Source of the DNA: an uncultured Veillonellaceae bacterium
GTDB taxonomy: Bacteria > Bacillota > Negativicutes > Veillonellales > Dialisteraceae
Direction of reading: 5' to 3'
Assembly (NCBI GenBank): GCA_958348245.1
Contig: CATVYJ010000004.1
Coordinates: 1-64,000 of the forward strand
Length of the DNA stretch: 64,000 nt
The notes under the pieces are model-generated. The model was not told where the DNA came from. It saw nothing but the letters and a program-made list of their open reading frames with translations, and made no database searches. The translations under genes were made by a program, and so were the position numbers. This document shows positions 37,679-46,226 of this stretch, piece after piece (positions within the stretch are counted from its first letter, which is position 1; the number at the start of each line of letters is the position of its first letter).

Positions 37679-38089
37679 TTATTTCAGCTTTGCGTAGTCC
37701 TCCTCGGAGACGGGCTCGCACCATTCGCTCCCCGAGCCTTCCTGCGGCGCTTCCACCGCGAGATGGCTGAACCAGCTGTCCGGCGCGGCCCCGTGCCAGT
37801 GCTTCACTTCCGGCGGAATATTCACCACGTCGCCCGGATGGAGTTCCCGCGGCTCTTCGCCCCAGGCCTGGTAATATCCCCGGCCGCCGGTGACGATGAG
37901 GATCTGGCCGCTCTTGTGATGGATGTGCCAGTGATTGCGGCACCCCGGTTCAAAGGTCACATTGCCCACGTTCACCGGACCGGTGACGAGCATCTTGAGA
38001 TAACTCTGGCCGTCGAAATACTGGCCGTAGGGATTTTTCTCCCCTGCGGGAAACGGCGATACCTGCTGCAGCGCTTCTTCTTTTGTCAT
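37679..38089 (-). CDS. Cupin protein (cytoplasmic paralogue)
   Basis: 136 residues, no signal peptide. It has the same cupin motifs as its neighbour (WHIHHKSGQILIV; PPEVKHWHGAAPDSWF) and near-identical flanks (NPYGQYF; EWCEPVS), so the two are paralogues targeted to different compartments. The ATG at 38089 has GGAGGTTTGCC; the longer reading runs into the regulator's promoter. It is the first gene of the cupin-cupin-CMD-flavodoxin unit and divergent from a MerR gene. Confidence 0.9.
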   Translation of the reverse strand: MTKEEALQQVSPFPAGEKNPYGQYFDGQSYLKMLVTGPVNVGNVTFEPGCRNHWHIHHKSGQILIVTGGRGYYQAWGEEPRELHPGDVVNIPPEVKHWHGAAPDSWFSHLAVEAPQEGSGSEWCEPVSEEDYAKLK

Positions 38090-38216
38090 GGCAAACCTCC
38101 TTGTCTGCTTACCTTTTCTCTTGTATTCAATGTAAATCAAATCCGCGCAAACCGCCAATACTTGCTTGACATATGCGGTTATGCGAAGCAGGCATGCGGA
38201 GAAGCGCTCCATGCCA

Positions 38217-38246
38217 TTGACGATGCGCGCGGGCTCTTCCTATAAT
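38217..38246 (+). promoter_or_regulatory. Promoter of the MerR gene
   Basis: TTGACG (38217-38222), 18 bp spacer, TATAAT (38241-38246), 31 bp before the ATG. The cupin promoter should lie at 38100-38160 on the other strand, but only weak boxes are visible there, as expected if MerR activates it. Confidence 0.6.
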
Positions 38247-38276
38247 ACAGATAACACACAGAAAGAAGGAATCCCC

Positions 38277-38666
38277 ATGTACAGTATCGGCGAAGCGGCG
38301 CGCCGGCTGGGCATCGCCCCGTCTACGCTCCGCTATTACGACAAGGAAGGACTGCTCCCCTTCCTCTCCCGCGGCAGCGGCGGCCTGCGCCAGTTCCGGG
38401 AGGAAGACCTGCAGGCGGTGCGTCTCATCCAGTGCCTGAAGAAGACCGGCCTCTCCCTCCGGGACATCCGCGCCTTTCTCGAGCTTCCCGCGGGCAGCGG
38501 CAGCACTGCGGAAAAACGCCTCGCCATTCTCACGGCGCAGCGGGCCGTGCTGGACGACCGCCTGCGCGAGCTCACGGACATGATCCAACTCCTCGACTAC
38601 AAGATCGACTACTACCGCCATCCGGACCCGGCGAAGCCGCCTTTCCCGCCTCCGCCGGACAAATGA
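38277..38666 (+). CDS. MerR-family transcriptional regulator
   Basis: 129 residues. The winged helix starts MYSIGEAARRLGIAPSTLRYY, followed by DKEGLLPFLSR and GLRQFREEDLQAVRLIQCLK. A dimerisation coiled coil runs from ~80 to 115. There are no metal-binding Cys in the C-terminus, so it belongs to the AdhR/YcgE-like branch, often sensing aldehydes or electrophiles. Divergent from the cupin/CMD/flavodoxin genes, which it probably controls. The tail ends in a Pro-rich PPFPPPPDK. Confidence 0.92.
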   Translation: MYSIGEAARRLGIAPSTLRYYDKEGLLPFLSRGSGGLRQFREEDLQAVRLIQCLKKTGLSLRDIRAFLELPAGSGSTAEKRLAILTAQRAVLDDRLRELTDMIQLLDYKIDYYRHPDPAKPPFPPPPDK

Positions 38667-38865
38667 TTTTTCTCCGCGCGGAAAAAGTTTCAAGCCATGC
38701 CGCGCGCCGTGAAAATTTTTTGTCTCCGCCTCGGCCCGCGAAGGATTTGCCTTCCCTGCGCGCAAAACGTTCCGCCGTATTCCGTTTCCGCGCGAAACAA
38801 ATTTTTTCTTTCCCGCGGCGCGCGGTAAACATCTTCCCGCGGGTTTCGTTTCAAAATAAACGCAC

Positions 38866-38900
38866 GAAAAAAGCCTTTCAGATATTCTGAGAGGCTTTCT
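38866..38900. terminator. Terminator between merR and fba, mainly for fba
   Basis: Hairpin AAGCCTTTCAG / CTGAGAGGCTT (38871-38881 and 38887-38897) with A and T runs on both sides. The spacer 38667-38865 between merR and this point holds no gene that I can support. Confidence 0.8.
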
Positions 38901-38914
38901 TTTTTTTCGGAGAA

Positions 38915-39847
38915 TCAGATTTTATTCTGCGATTCCAGCACCGCCGTGATCTTGTGCTTCACCATGTCCTTCACAGCCTGGCGGCCCGCTTTGAGATATT
39001 TCCGCGGATCGAAGTTGGACGGATCCTGGAAGAGGCTTTCGCGGATGGCCCCGGTCATGGCGAGACGGATGTCCGTGTCGATATTGATCTTGCACACCGC
39101 CATGTGCGCCGCCTTATTCAGCATGTCTTCCGGCACGCCCTTCGCGCCCTGCACGCTGCCGCCGAATTCGTTGCACTTCTGCACAAATTCCTGAATGACC
39201 GTGGACGCGCCGTGGAGCACGATGGGATAGCCCGGCAGGAGCTGCCCCACTTTTTCGAGGCGGTCGTAATCCAGATAGGGGTCGCCCTTGTACTTGTACG
39301 CGCCGTGGCTCGTGCCGATAGCGATGGCGAGGGAATCGCAGCCGGTGAGGTGCACAAATTCCGCCGCTTCTTCCGGATCGGTGAAGAGCGCGTCCTTGGC
39401 GGCGACTTTCACATTGTCCTCCACGCCGGCGAGCCGTCCCAGCTCCGCTTCCACCACGACGCCCTTGTCGTGAGCGTATTCCACGACCTGCTTCGTGAGG
39501 CGCACGTTTTCCTCAAAGGAATGCTTCGACCCGTCGATCATGACGGACGTGAAGCCTCCGTCGATGCAGGCCTTCGCGATTTCAAAGGTGGAGCCGTGGT
39601 CCAGATGGAGCGCCACGGGGATGTCCGGGTACTGTGCAACGGCGGTCTTCACGAGATCCACGATGTAATTCTGCCCCGCGTAGGTGCGCGCCCCTTCCGA
39701 CGCCTGCAGAATCACCGGGGAACGCTCTTCGTCCGCCGCCTCCATGATGCCCTGAATGATTTCCATATTGTTCACGTTGAACGCGCCGATGGCGTAATGG
39801 CCTTCGTAGGCCTTTCTGAACATTTCCTTCGTCCCGACGAGCGGCAT
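38915..39847 (-). CDS. fba: Class II fructose-bisphosphate aldolase
   Basis: 310 residues. Zinc and substrate motifs are ALHLDHGSTFE near residue 80, FTSVMIDGSKHSFEENV near 100, AIGTSHGAYK near 175 and YPIVLHGAST near 205. The C-terminal INIDTDIRLA is typical. It splits fructose-1,6-bisphosphate in glycolysis; tagatose-bisphosphate aldolases look similar but gatY-type context is absent. The start at MPLVGTKEMF has GGAAGGAAACAG in front. It is monocistronic between terminators. Confidence 0.95.
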   Translation of the reverse strand: MPLVGTKEMFRKAYEGHYAIGAFNVNNMEIIQGIMEAADEERSPVILQASEGARTYAGQNYIVDLVKTAVAQYPDIPVALHLDHGSTFEIAKACIDGGFTSVMIDGSKHSFEENVRLTKQVVEYAHDKGVVVEAELGRLAGVEDNVKVAAKDALFTDPEEAAEFVHLTGCDSLAIAIGTSHGAYKYKGDPYLDYDRLEKVGQLLPGYPIVLHGASTVIQEFVQKCNEFGGSVQGAKGVPEDMLNKAAHMAVCKINIDTDIRLAMTGAIRESLFQDPSNFDPRKYLKAGRQAVKDMVKHKITAVLESQNKI

Positions 39848-40055
39848 ACTGTTTCCTTCCTTTCTGTCCCGCAAGCATACAGCGTATACTTGTCACACAA
39901 TACGGTACACCCGCGCCGGATTTTCTTCCTGTCCCGCGCGGGATAAGCGGATACCCGTTCTCCACCCGGCGGAATTGGTTTTCCTCTTCAGGCAGAGAGA
40001 ATACTCTTTTTGTATTATACTGAAAAGCGCTGTCCTTTTCCAGTGAGCGCGGGCG

Positions 40056-40096
40056 CAAAAAAAATTCCCGCCTCCCGGAGGAGACAGGAATCCTTT
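40056..40096 (-). terminator. Terminator after the gat operon's last gene
   Basis: Minus-strand imperfect hairpin ATTCCTGTCTCC / GGAGGCGGGAAT followed by eight T. Confidence 0.8.
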
Positions 40097-40108
40097 CTTC
40101 TCATGCCG

Positions 40109-40432
40109 TCAGCGGCGGCTCAGAAATTTCCGGAGCAGGTACGCCGCGCCGATGAGGGCCGCCAGAAAAAAGCCGCCTACGAGGAAGAACCACGCCACGA
40201 CGAGGACGAGCGCCGCCGCTGCGGCCGCCGCGCCCCAGAAGAGGGCTTTCTTCCACCAGGGCATGGCCGACGGCGTAAAGACGCGCACGTGAAAGCCGCT
40301 CTGCGGCCGGCGCGGCTCGTCTTTCCGTTCCTCTTCGCCCGATTCGTTCAGCGTGAGGCCCCGATAAGCGTGCACATCCTCGCGGGACATGACGCGGGGC
40401 TCTTCGCCGTCCGGTCTGTAGTCGCTTTCCAT
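40109..40432 (-). CDS. Small single-pass membrane protein, unknown function
   Basis: 107 residues. The polar, charged N-terminal half (~1-60) has no known domain. One or two strongly hydrophobic segments follow (ALFWGAAAAAAALVLVVAW; FLAALIGAAYLL), ending in RKFLSRR, which suggests a cytoplasmic C-terminus. The ATG is 1 bp past the gatB stop, so it is probably translated from the gat transcript. I do not recognise a family; placement after gatB may be incidental. Confidence 0.65.
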   Translation of the reverse strand: MESDYRPDGEEPRVMSREDVHAYRGLTLNESGEEERKDEPRRPQSGFHVRVFTPSAMPWWKKALFWGAAAAAAALVLVVAWFFLVGGFFLAALIGAAYLLRKFLSRR

Positions 40433-40433
40433 C

Positions 40434-41879
40434 TTACTGCTCGGAGAGTTTCTTCGTGAGGATGCCGTTCACGACCTGCGGATTGGCTTTCCCTTTCGTT
40501 TCCTTCATGATCTGGCCCATGAGGAAGCCCACGGCTTTCTTCTTGCCCGCCTTGAAGTCCGCCACGGACTGGGGATTGGCCGCGATGATGCGGTCCGCCA
40601 GCGCTTCGAGCGCGCCCGTGTCGCTGATCTGGACGAGGCCTTTTTCTTTTACGATGGTTTCCGCGTCCTTGCCGCTGGTCCACATTTCCGCGAAGACCTG
40701 CTTGGCAATCTTGCCGGAGATGGTGCCTTTCTTGATGAGGCCGAGGAGAGAGGCGAGCGCGTCCGCCTTCACCGGCGCGGCGGAAAGTTCCAGATCGTCC
40801 CGGGAGAGAAGCTTCGCGAAGTCGCCCATGAGCCAGTTCGCCGCTTCTTTCGGATCCGCGCCGGCGGCCACCATCGCTTCGAAGTAGTCCGCCCGGTCCT
40901 TGTCGTTTGTGAGGTAATCCGCGTTGTACGCGTCGAGGCCGTATTCCTCCATGTAGCGCGCTTTCCGCGCGTCGGGGAGTTCCGGCAGCGTCCGGCGGAT
41001 TTCTTCAATGTATTCGTCGCTCACGGTGAAGGGCACCAGATCCGGCTCGGGGAAGTAGCGGTAGTCGTTCGCTTCTTCCTTCTTGCGCATGCTCTTCGTG
41101 ACGCCTTCCTTTTCGTCCCACGTGCGGGTCTCCTGCACGATGGTGCCGCCGTCCTCGAGGATTTCCGCCTGGCGCATCGCTTCGTATTCGATGGCGCGCT
41201 CTACGCCGCGGAAGGAGTTGATGTTCTTGATTTCCGTCTTGGTGCCCAGTTCCTTCTGGCCCACGGGACGGACGGAAACGTTCGCGTCGCACCGGAGGCT
41301 CCCCTCTTCCATCTTGCAGTCGGAGACGCCGCAGTACTGGAGGATGGCGCGCAGTTTTTCCATGTACGCCACCGCTTCCTTCGCGGAACGGATATCCGGC
41401 TCGGAGACGATCTCGAGGAGCGGCGTGCCCGTGCGGTTGTAGTCCACGAGGGAATAGTCCGAGTCCGTAATGGACGTGCCGTGGTGCACGAGCTTGCCCG
41501 CGTCTTCTTCCATGTGCGCGCGGGTGATGCGGATGGTGGAGGGCTTCCCGTCCACTTCGATGTCCAGATGGCCGTGCTCGCAGATGGGCAGGTCGTACTG
41601 GGACGTCTGGAAGTTTTTCGGAAGGTCCGGGTAATAGTAGTTTTTCCGGTCGAATTTGCTGAACCGGGAAATCTCGCAGTTCAGCGCGAGGCCCGTGCGC
41701 ACCGCAAATTCGAGCACCTTTTTATTCAGCACGGGCAGGACCCCCGGCAGGCCGAGGCACACGGGGCATACGTTCGTGTTCGGGTCGGCGCCGAAAGACG
41801 TCCTGCAGCTGCAGAAAATTTTCGTGGCCGTGCGGAGTTCGGTGTGGACTTCCAGGCCGATGACGGCTTCGTATTTCAT
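40434..41879 (-). CDS. gatB: Asp-tRNA(Asn)/Glu-tRNA(Gln) amidotransferase subunit B
   Basis: 481 residues. The catalytic cradle is present: [20 protein letters not shown] at the N-terminus, zinc-binding CxxC ([11 protein letters not shown]), [16 protein letters not shown] and [11 protein letters not shown]. The C-terminal YqeY-like tail domain is also present. It activates Glu-tRNA(Gln) and Asp-tRNA(Asn) with ATP and accepts ammonia from GatA. The ATG overlaps the gatA stop by 4 bp. Third gene of gatC-gatA-gatB. Confidence 0.97.
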   Translation of the reverse strand: MKYEAVIGLEVHTELRTATKIFCSCRTSFGADPNTNVCPVCLGLPGVLPVLNKKVLEFAVRTGLALNCEISRFSKFDRKNYYYPDLPKNFQTSQYDLPICEHGHLDIEVDGKPSTIRITRAHMEEDAGKLVHHGTSITDSDYSLVDYNRTGTPLLEIVSEPDIRSAKEAVAYMEKLRAILQYCGVSDCKMEEGSLRCDANVSVRPVGQKELGTKTEIKNINSFRGVERAIEYEAMRQAEILEDGGTIVQETRTWDEKEGVTKSMRKKEEANDYRYFPEPDLVPFTVSDEYIEEIRRTLPELPDARKARYMEEYGLDAYNADYLTNDKDRADYFEAMVAAGADPKEAANWLMGDFAKLLSRDDLELSAAPVKADALASLLGLIKKGTISGKIAKQVFAEMWTSGKDAETIVKEKGLVQISDTGALEALADRIIAANPQSVADFKAGKKKAVGFLMGQIMKETKGKANPQVVNGILTKKLSEQ

Positions 41880-43333
41880 TCTTCCATTTCTCCTTTCGGC
41901 GCGGTTTTCGTCAGTTCCGGATGCGCCTGTTCAAACGCGTAGGCCGCATTGAGGATGCGTTCCTCTCCGAGGACCGGTCCGATGAGCTGCATGCCGAGGG
42001 GCATGCCGTCGTGGAACCCCACGGGCAGGCTGATGGACGGCACGCCCGCGAGGTTCACCGGCACGGTGCAGATGTCTTCCATGTAGAGGGACAGCGGATC
42101 GGAGAACGCGCCGAACCGGAAGGCCGCGCCCGATGCGGACGGCGCGGCGATGACGTCGCACTGCGCGAAGGCTCTGTCGAAATCTTCTTTCAGGAGTTTG
42201 CGCACTTTGAGCGCTTTCAGATAATACGCGTCGTAGTAGCCCGCGGAGAGCACGTAGTTCCCGAGCATGATGCGGCGCTTCACTTCCCTGCCGAAGCCCG
42301 CGCTCCGGGTCTTGATGTACATGTCCACGATATCTTCGCCGGGCATGCGGAAGCCGAAGCCCACGCCGTCGTAGCGGGCGAGGTTCGAGCTCGCTTCCGC
42401 GGGGGCGATGATGTAGTACACGGAGACGCCGCTCTTGACGTGCGGAATGGATACGGGGACAATCTCCGCCCCTTCGCCTTCGTAGAATCGGAGCGCCTGC
42501 TGGATGGCGTCCTTCGTTTCTTCCTTGATGCCCGGGCCGAAAAATTCCTCCGGCACGCCGATGCGGAGCCCCTTCACGTCGGTCTTGAGGGCTTTCTTAT
42601 AGTCCTTTTTCTCCATGGGAATGGAGGTGGAGTCCCGCGGGTCGTGCCCGGCGATGGCGTTCAGCACGATGGCCGCGTCGGTCACGTCCTTCACGATCGG
42701 TCCGATCTGGTCGAGGGACGACGCGAAGGCGAGGAGGCCGTACCGGGAAACGAGGCCGTAGGTGGGCTTCAGCCCCACGAGGCCGCAGAAGGACGCGGGC
42801 TGGCGGATGGAGCCGCCCGTATCGGAGCCGAGAGCCCACACCGCTTCGTTCGCCGCGACCGCCGCGGCGCTGCCGCCGGACGAGCCGCCGGGCACGCAGT
42901 CCGTATTCCACGGATTTTTACTGGGGCCGAAATACGAATTTTCCGTGGAGCTTCCCATGGCAAATTCGTCCAGATTGGTCTTGCCGAGGGAGATGAAATC
43001 CTCCGCGGCCAGTTTTTCGATGACCGTCGCGTTGTACGGCGCGACCCAGTGTTCCAGCATGCGGGACGCCGCCGTGCAGGTCTCGCCCTTGATGCAGATG
43101 TTGTCCTTGATGGCCCCGGGGATGCCCGCCATATCGGAAATGGCCTCTCCCGCGGCGATTTTCGCGTCCACCTTCGCCGCCTGCGCGAGCGCCCGCTCGT
43201 CGGATGTGGACAGGTAGGCGTGAATCTCTCCCTCCGCTCTGTCGCGGTGGGCGATGAATGTTCTGGTAAGCTCTACGGCAGAAATGTCCTTCGCCTGAAG
43301 CTTTTCATGGAGTTCGTGAATGGTCAGCTGCAC
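41876..43333 (-). CDS. gatA: Asp-tRNA(Asn)/Glu-tRNA(Gln) amidotransferase subunit A
   Basis: 485 residues of the amidase-signature family. The Ser-cisSer-Lys triad lies in [13 protein letters not shown] (Lys ~79), [13 protein letters not shown] (Ser ~154) and [16 protein letters not shown] (Ser ~178). It is the glutaminase subunit that feeds ammonia to GatB. It lies 12 bp after gatC and overlaps gatB. All three subunits are present, so at least one of the tRNA pairs is charged indirectly in this organism. Confidence 0.97.
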   Translation of the reverse strand: MQLTIHELHEKLQAKDISAVELTRTFIAHRDRAEGEIHAYLSTSDERALAQAAKVDAKIAAGEAISDMAGIPGAIKDNICIKGETCTAASRMLEHWVAPYNATVIEKLAAEDFISLGKTNLDEFAMGSSTENSYFGPSKNPWNTDCVPGGSSGGSAAAVAANEAVWALGSDTGGSIRQPASFCGLVGLKPTYGLVSRYGLLAFASSLDQIGPIVKDVTDAAIVLNAIAGHDPRDSTSIPMEKKDYKKALKTDVKGLRIGVPEEFFGPGIKEETKDAIQQALRFYEGEGAEIVPVSIPHVKSGVSVYYIIAPAEASSNLARYDGVGFGFRMPGEDIVDMYIKTRSAGFGREVKRRIMLGNYVLSAGYYDAYYLKALKVRKLLKEDFDRAFAQCDVIAAPSASGAAFRFGAFSDPLSLYMEDICTVPVNLAGVPSISLPVGFHDGMPLGMQLIGPVLGEERILNAAYAFEQAHPELTKTAPKGEMEE

Positions 43334-43345
43334 AGCCCTGCCTCC

Positions 43346-43630
43346 TTATATGATCTTCGGCACTTTGAAGTAGCCGTTTTCCTTTTCCGGCGCGTTCATG
43401 AGCGCTTCTTCATTGGTAAACGACGTATGGGGCACGTCGTCCCGCATGACATTGTATTGTTCCACCGCGTGGACCATGGGCTCCACGTCCGCCGTGTCGT
43501 ACTGGTTCAGCTCGTCCATGTAAGTGAGAATGCTGTTCATGGAGGTCTTCATTTCTTCCAGCTCTTCCGGCCCGAACGCCAGACGCGAAAGCAGCGCCAC
43601 TTTCTGCACTTCTTCTGTAGAAATTTTCAC
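43346..43630 (-). CDS. gatC: Asp-tRNA(Asn)/Glu-tRNA(Gln) amidotransferase subunit C
   Basis: 94 residues. ISTEEVQKVALLSRLAF at the N-terminus, MNSILTYMDELNQYDTADV in the middle and the terminal NGYFKVPKII are standard GatC features. It wraps and stabilises GatA-GatB. The start is taken as the GTG at 43630, spaced about 8 bp from GGAAAGGAAA; two earlier in-frame starts are poorly placed. First gene of gatCAB. Confidence 0.92.
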   Translation of the reverse strand: MKISTEEVQKVALLSRLAFGPEELEEMKTSMNSILTYMDELNQYDTADVEPMVHAVEQYNVMRDDVPHTSFTNEEALMNAPEKENGYFKVPKII

Positions 43631-43689
43631 TGGTTTCACTTTCCTTTCCGCAGGCGGCACGCCGCCCCGACGATATAATCATATCTTAC

Positions 43690-43698
43690 AGTATACCA
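43690..43698 (-). promoter_or_regulatory. Extended -10 promoter of gatCAB
   Basis: TGG-TATACT on the minus strand, ~60 bp before gatC. The -35 is weak. Confidence 0.45.
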
Positions 43699-43729
43699 TA
43701 CGGCGCGCGGTTTCTGAAAAAGGCGGCGC

Positions 43730-43761
43730 AAAAAATCCCCCGCGGCGTCATGCCGCAGGGG
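43730..43761 (-). terminator. Terminator after mrnC
   Basis: Minus-strand hairpin CCCC-GCGGC / GCCGC-GGGG with an ATGAC loop and a TTTTTTG tail. Confidence 0.85.
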
Positions 43762-43766
43762 AAGAT

Positions 43767-44231
43767 TCAGGGCCGGAACGACTCCGCCAGATACCGGAGA
43801 GACCGGTTCATGAGGAAGTCGAGACGCTCCTTCCGCCCGGAGAGATAGAGATAGCCCAGAAGGCTTTCAAAAGCGGTGGCTTCGCGGTATTCTTCCACGG
43901 TGGCGCTCTTCGGCACGGAAGAGCTTGTATTCCGCCCGCGGCGGCACACTTTGAGCTCCCGTTCGTCCAGAAGCTCCCGGATCTCGAAGAGGATGCGGCT
44001 CTGCCACTTCGCTGAAACCATCTCCGAAGCGAGCGTGCTCAGGATCTGCACATTGTAGATGCCCGTCCCGATGAGCTGCTCCCGGATGAAGAAAGACCAG
44101 CATACGTCGCCCATGTAAGCGAGAGTGAGCGCGTCCATGGAAAATGCGTCCTGCTCGGTGAGGGGCTGCGGCGTCCGGCCCATCTTCTGCGCCATCTGTT
44201 TTTTCAGAAACTGGACGCGCTTAAATTCCAC
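43767..44231 (-). CDS. mrnC: Mini-ribonuclease III
   Basis: 154 residues: the RNase III catalytic domain without the dsRNA-binding domain. ALTLAYMGDVCWSFFIRE near residue 35 carries the first catalytic Asp. EEYREATAFESLLGYLYL near 115 carries the catalytic Glu. It matures 23S rRNA termini in Firmicutes. It overlaps the cysS stop by 11 bp; cysS followed by mrnC is the usual Firmicute order. Confidence 0.94.
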   Translation of the reverse strand: MEFKRVQFLKKQMAQKMGRTPQPLTEQDAFSMDALTLAYMGDVCWSFFIREQLIGTGIYNVQILSTLASEMVSAKWQSRILFEIRELLDERELKVCRRGRNTSSSVPKSATVEEYREATAFESLLGYLYLSGRKERLDFLMNRSLRYLAESFRP

Positions 44232-45672
44232 GTTTCTTCCACCGCGCGCCGGTCGGCGTATCTTCGATCACGATATCCATGGCGGCAAGCCGGTCGCGGA
44301 TCTTGTCGGCGATGGCGTACTGCTTCTCCGCTCTCGCTTCCTGCCGGATATCGAGGATGACCTGCATGAGCTTCTGGAAATCCTCGCTGTCCGCCGCAGT
44401 TTCCCGGCGGGTCCAGGCGCTTTCCAGAATGCCCAGCACATCCATGATTTCTTTCATATGCTTCATGGCGAGCGCCACCGCCCCGCTGTCGATGCCGCAG
44501 GCGCCGCTCTGCACGGCGGTGTAGTAGATATTGACCGCCTTCGCCAGATCAAAAACCGTGCTCGACGCAAGGCCCGTATTGAAGTCGTCGTCCATGGCTT
44601 CGTGGAAATCCGCCATGGCTTTTTCCGCAGCGGCGCGGAGCGCGGCGGACGCCTCCGACGCGTCGTGCCCCTCTTTCCCCGCGAGCTCGCGGATGCGGCC
44701 GATCACATCGGTGAGGCGCGCCATGTTCGTCTCCGCCTCCTCCAGCCGGTCGTCGCTGAAATCGAGCGGGCTCCGGTAATGGGTGGACAGCAGGAAGAAC
44801 CGCAGGGCGTCGCCGGAGTATTTCTCCAGCACATCTTTCACGAGGAAGAAATTGTTGAGCGACTTGCTCATCTTCTCCTGATTGATGGTGATGAAGCCGT
44901 TGTGCAGCCAGTAATGGACGAAGGTGCAGCCCGTGCATCCTTCGGACTGGGCGATTTCGTTTTCATGATGCGGGAAAATGAGGTCGCTGCCGCCGCCGTG
45001 GAAATCGAAGGTTTTGCCCAGATAATGGATGGACATGGCGGAACACTCGATGTGCCAGCCGGGCCGTCCCGGTCCCCACGGGCTGTCCCAGGCGGGCTCT
45101 CCGGGCTTCGCCCCTTTCCACACGGCAAAGTCGCCGGGATTGCGCTTGCCTTCATTCACTTCCACCCGCGCGCCGGCGAGCATGTCCTCCACATTGCGGC
45201 CGGAGAGCTTTCCGTATCCCTCAAACGTGGAAATATCGTAATATACGTCGTGATCCAGCACATAGGCGTGGCCCTTCTCGATGAGCGTCTCCACCATGCG
45301 GATGATGTCGTCCATATGCTCCGACACGCGGGGATATTTGTCCGCCCGGCGCACATGGAGCGCGTCCGTCACCTGGAAATAGGCGTCGATGTACCGGTCG
45401 GAAATGACTTTCCACGTAGAGCCCTCGGCATTGGCCTTATTGATGATCTTGTCATCCACATCGGTAAAATTCTGGATAAGCGTCACCTTGTAGCCGATGT
45501 ACTGCAGATACCGGCGGATCACGTCCCACGTCACCGCGGGCCGCGCGTTGCCGATGTGCGGATGATTGTACGGCGTGACCCCGCACACGTAGATCTTCAC
45601 CTCGCCCGGCGTGACCGGCACGAAGAGAGACTTCTCCCGCGTCATCGTGTTGTACACTTTTATATCTTCCAT
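44221..45672 (-). CDS. cysS: Cysteinyl-tRNA synthetase
   Basis: 483 residues, class I. The HIGH-type motif is NHPHIGNARPAV near residue 36. Zinc and cysteine-binding residues lie in VKIYVCGVTPY (~Cys 30), WHIECSAMS (~208) and FPHHENEIAQSE (~232). The KMSKS loop is NQEKMSKSLNN near 268. The C-terminal helical and anticodon-binding domains are complete. Regulated by the Cys-specific T-box just upstream. mrnC follows with overlap. Confidence 0.97.
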   Translation of the reverse strand: MEDIKVYNTMTREKSLFVPVTPGEVKIYVCGVTPYNHPHIGNARPAVTWDVIRRYLQYIGYKVTLIQNFTDVDDKIINKANAEGSTWKVISDRYIDAYFQVTDALHVRRADKYPRVSEHMDDIIRMVETLIEKGHAYVLDHDVYYDISTFEGYGKLSGRNVEDMLAGARVEVNEGKRNPGDFAVWKGAKPGEPAWDSPWGPGRPGWHIECSAMSIHYLGKTFDFHGGGSDLIFPHHENEIAQSEGCTGCTFVHYWLHNGFITINQEKMSKSLNNFFLVKDVLEKYSGDALRFFLLSTHYRSPLDFSDDRLEEAETNMARLTDVIGRIRELAGKEGHDASEASAALRAAAEKAMADFHEAMDDDFNTGLASSTVFDLAKAVNIYYTAVQSGACGIDSGAVALAMKHMKEIMDVLGILESAWTRRETAADSEDFQKLMQVILDIRQEARAEKQYAIADKIRDRLAAMDIVIEDTPTGARWKKRGI

Positions 45673-45721
45673 ACCTTTTCCTCCCCGGCGGCCTCCCGCC
45701 GTCTCCGCTTCCCGCGGAAAT

Positions 45722-45953
45722 AAAAAACCGCCGCCTCACAGAGACGGTGGTCCGTTCTTCCACTCTGTGGAAAGCCCTGAGGCTCCCCTCCTGTTTTTAT
45801 CGCAAACAAACGGAAAAAGCTACTCTTCGCATTTCGCCCTTTCTGCTCCCGAATGCATTTCTTCCCGGATTTCACAGGCAGGCTTGCAGCCGGCGGCCCG
45901 CCCTCTCTGCGGAGAAACGTGCGGAAATACTTCTTTCGATCCTCGCATTGTAT
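45722..45953 (-). promoter_or_regulatory. T-box leader specific for tRNA-Cys, upstream of cysS
   Basis: On the minus strand, stem I shows the AGAGAG bulge (near 45910-45901) and the apical GGCTGCAAG (45891-45883). The specifier loop GAAATGCATTC carries TGC (45857-45855), a Cys codon followed by A. Further down AGAGTGGA (45766-45759) gives the TGGA bulge that would pair with UCCA, the 3' end of uncharged tRNA-Cys. The competing terminator is ACCGTCTC / GAGGCGGCGGT with TTTTTT (45748-45722). A TACAAT (45952-45947) may be its -10. Confidence 0.85.
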
Positions 45954-45964
45954 GATATTTGTGT

Positions 45965-46174
45965 CATTTCGCAGCTGACCTGGTTTTCGCCCCCACACCC
46001 GCCTGCTGGAGCGTTCGCTACCCGGCTGTCCGCCTCTCACTACTGACCCTCTCGGTTTTCCCGGCAGGACTTACTTCTAAACCGCACCGTGCTCAGAGGA
46101 TCTTTTGCCCTCCTTACGTGGATCGTTTCGCCTGCGACTGGCATCGACTTGCAACCACAGACCTGCGAAATGGT
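45965..46174 (-). ncRNA. Structured ncRNA of ~210 nt, 6S-like candidate
   Basis: It starts 7-8 nt after a consensus promoter (46182-46211). The 5' CATTTCGCAG (46172-46163) pairs perfectly with 3' CTGCGAAATG (45974-45965), and after an internal loop TGGTT pairs with AACCA. Smaller inner helices can be drawn, for example GTCC-GCC / GGC-GGAC. No ORF or ribosome site fits. The rod-like closure, size, and TTGCAAG...GCCAGTC near the 5' side recall 6S RNA. It is not RNase P, SRP RNA or tmRNA, whose core motifs are absent. It could instead be the long 5' part of the cysS leader. Confidence 0.55.
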
Positions 46175-46181
46175 TCTATTT

Positions 46182-46211
46182 ATTATAGGAGGACCGCCCA
46201 TTCTTTGTCAA
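46182..46211 (-). promoter_or_regulatory. Strong promoter of the structured RNA
   Basis: On the minus strand: TTGACA (46211-46206), 18 bp spacer, TATAAT (46187-46182). Both boxes are perfect. Confidence 0.75.
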
Positions 46212-46226
46212 CGGGCGGCCGCAAAA

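Noticed and set aside
45965..46174. RNase P RNA or SRP RNA
   Set aside because: The GAGGAAAGTCC-type core and ACAGAAA of RNase P, and the GGAAGGAAGCAGCC-type domain IV of SRP RNA, are absent.
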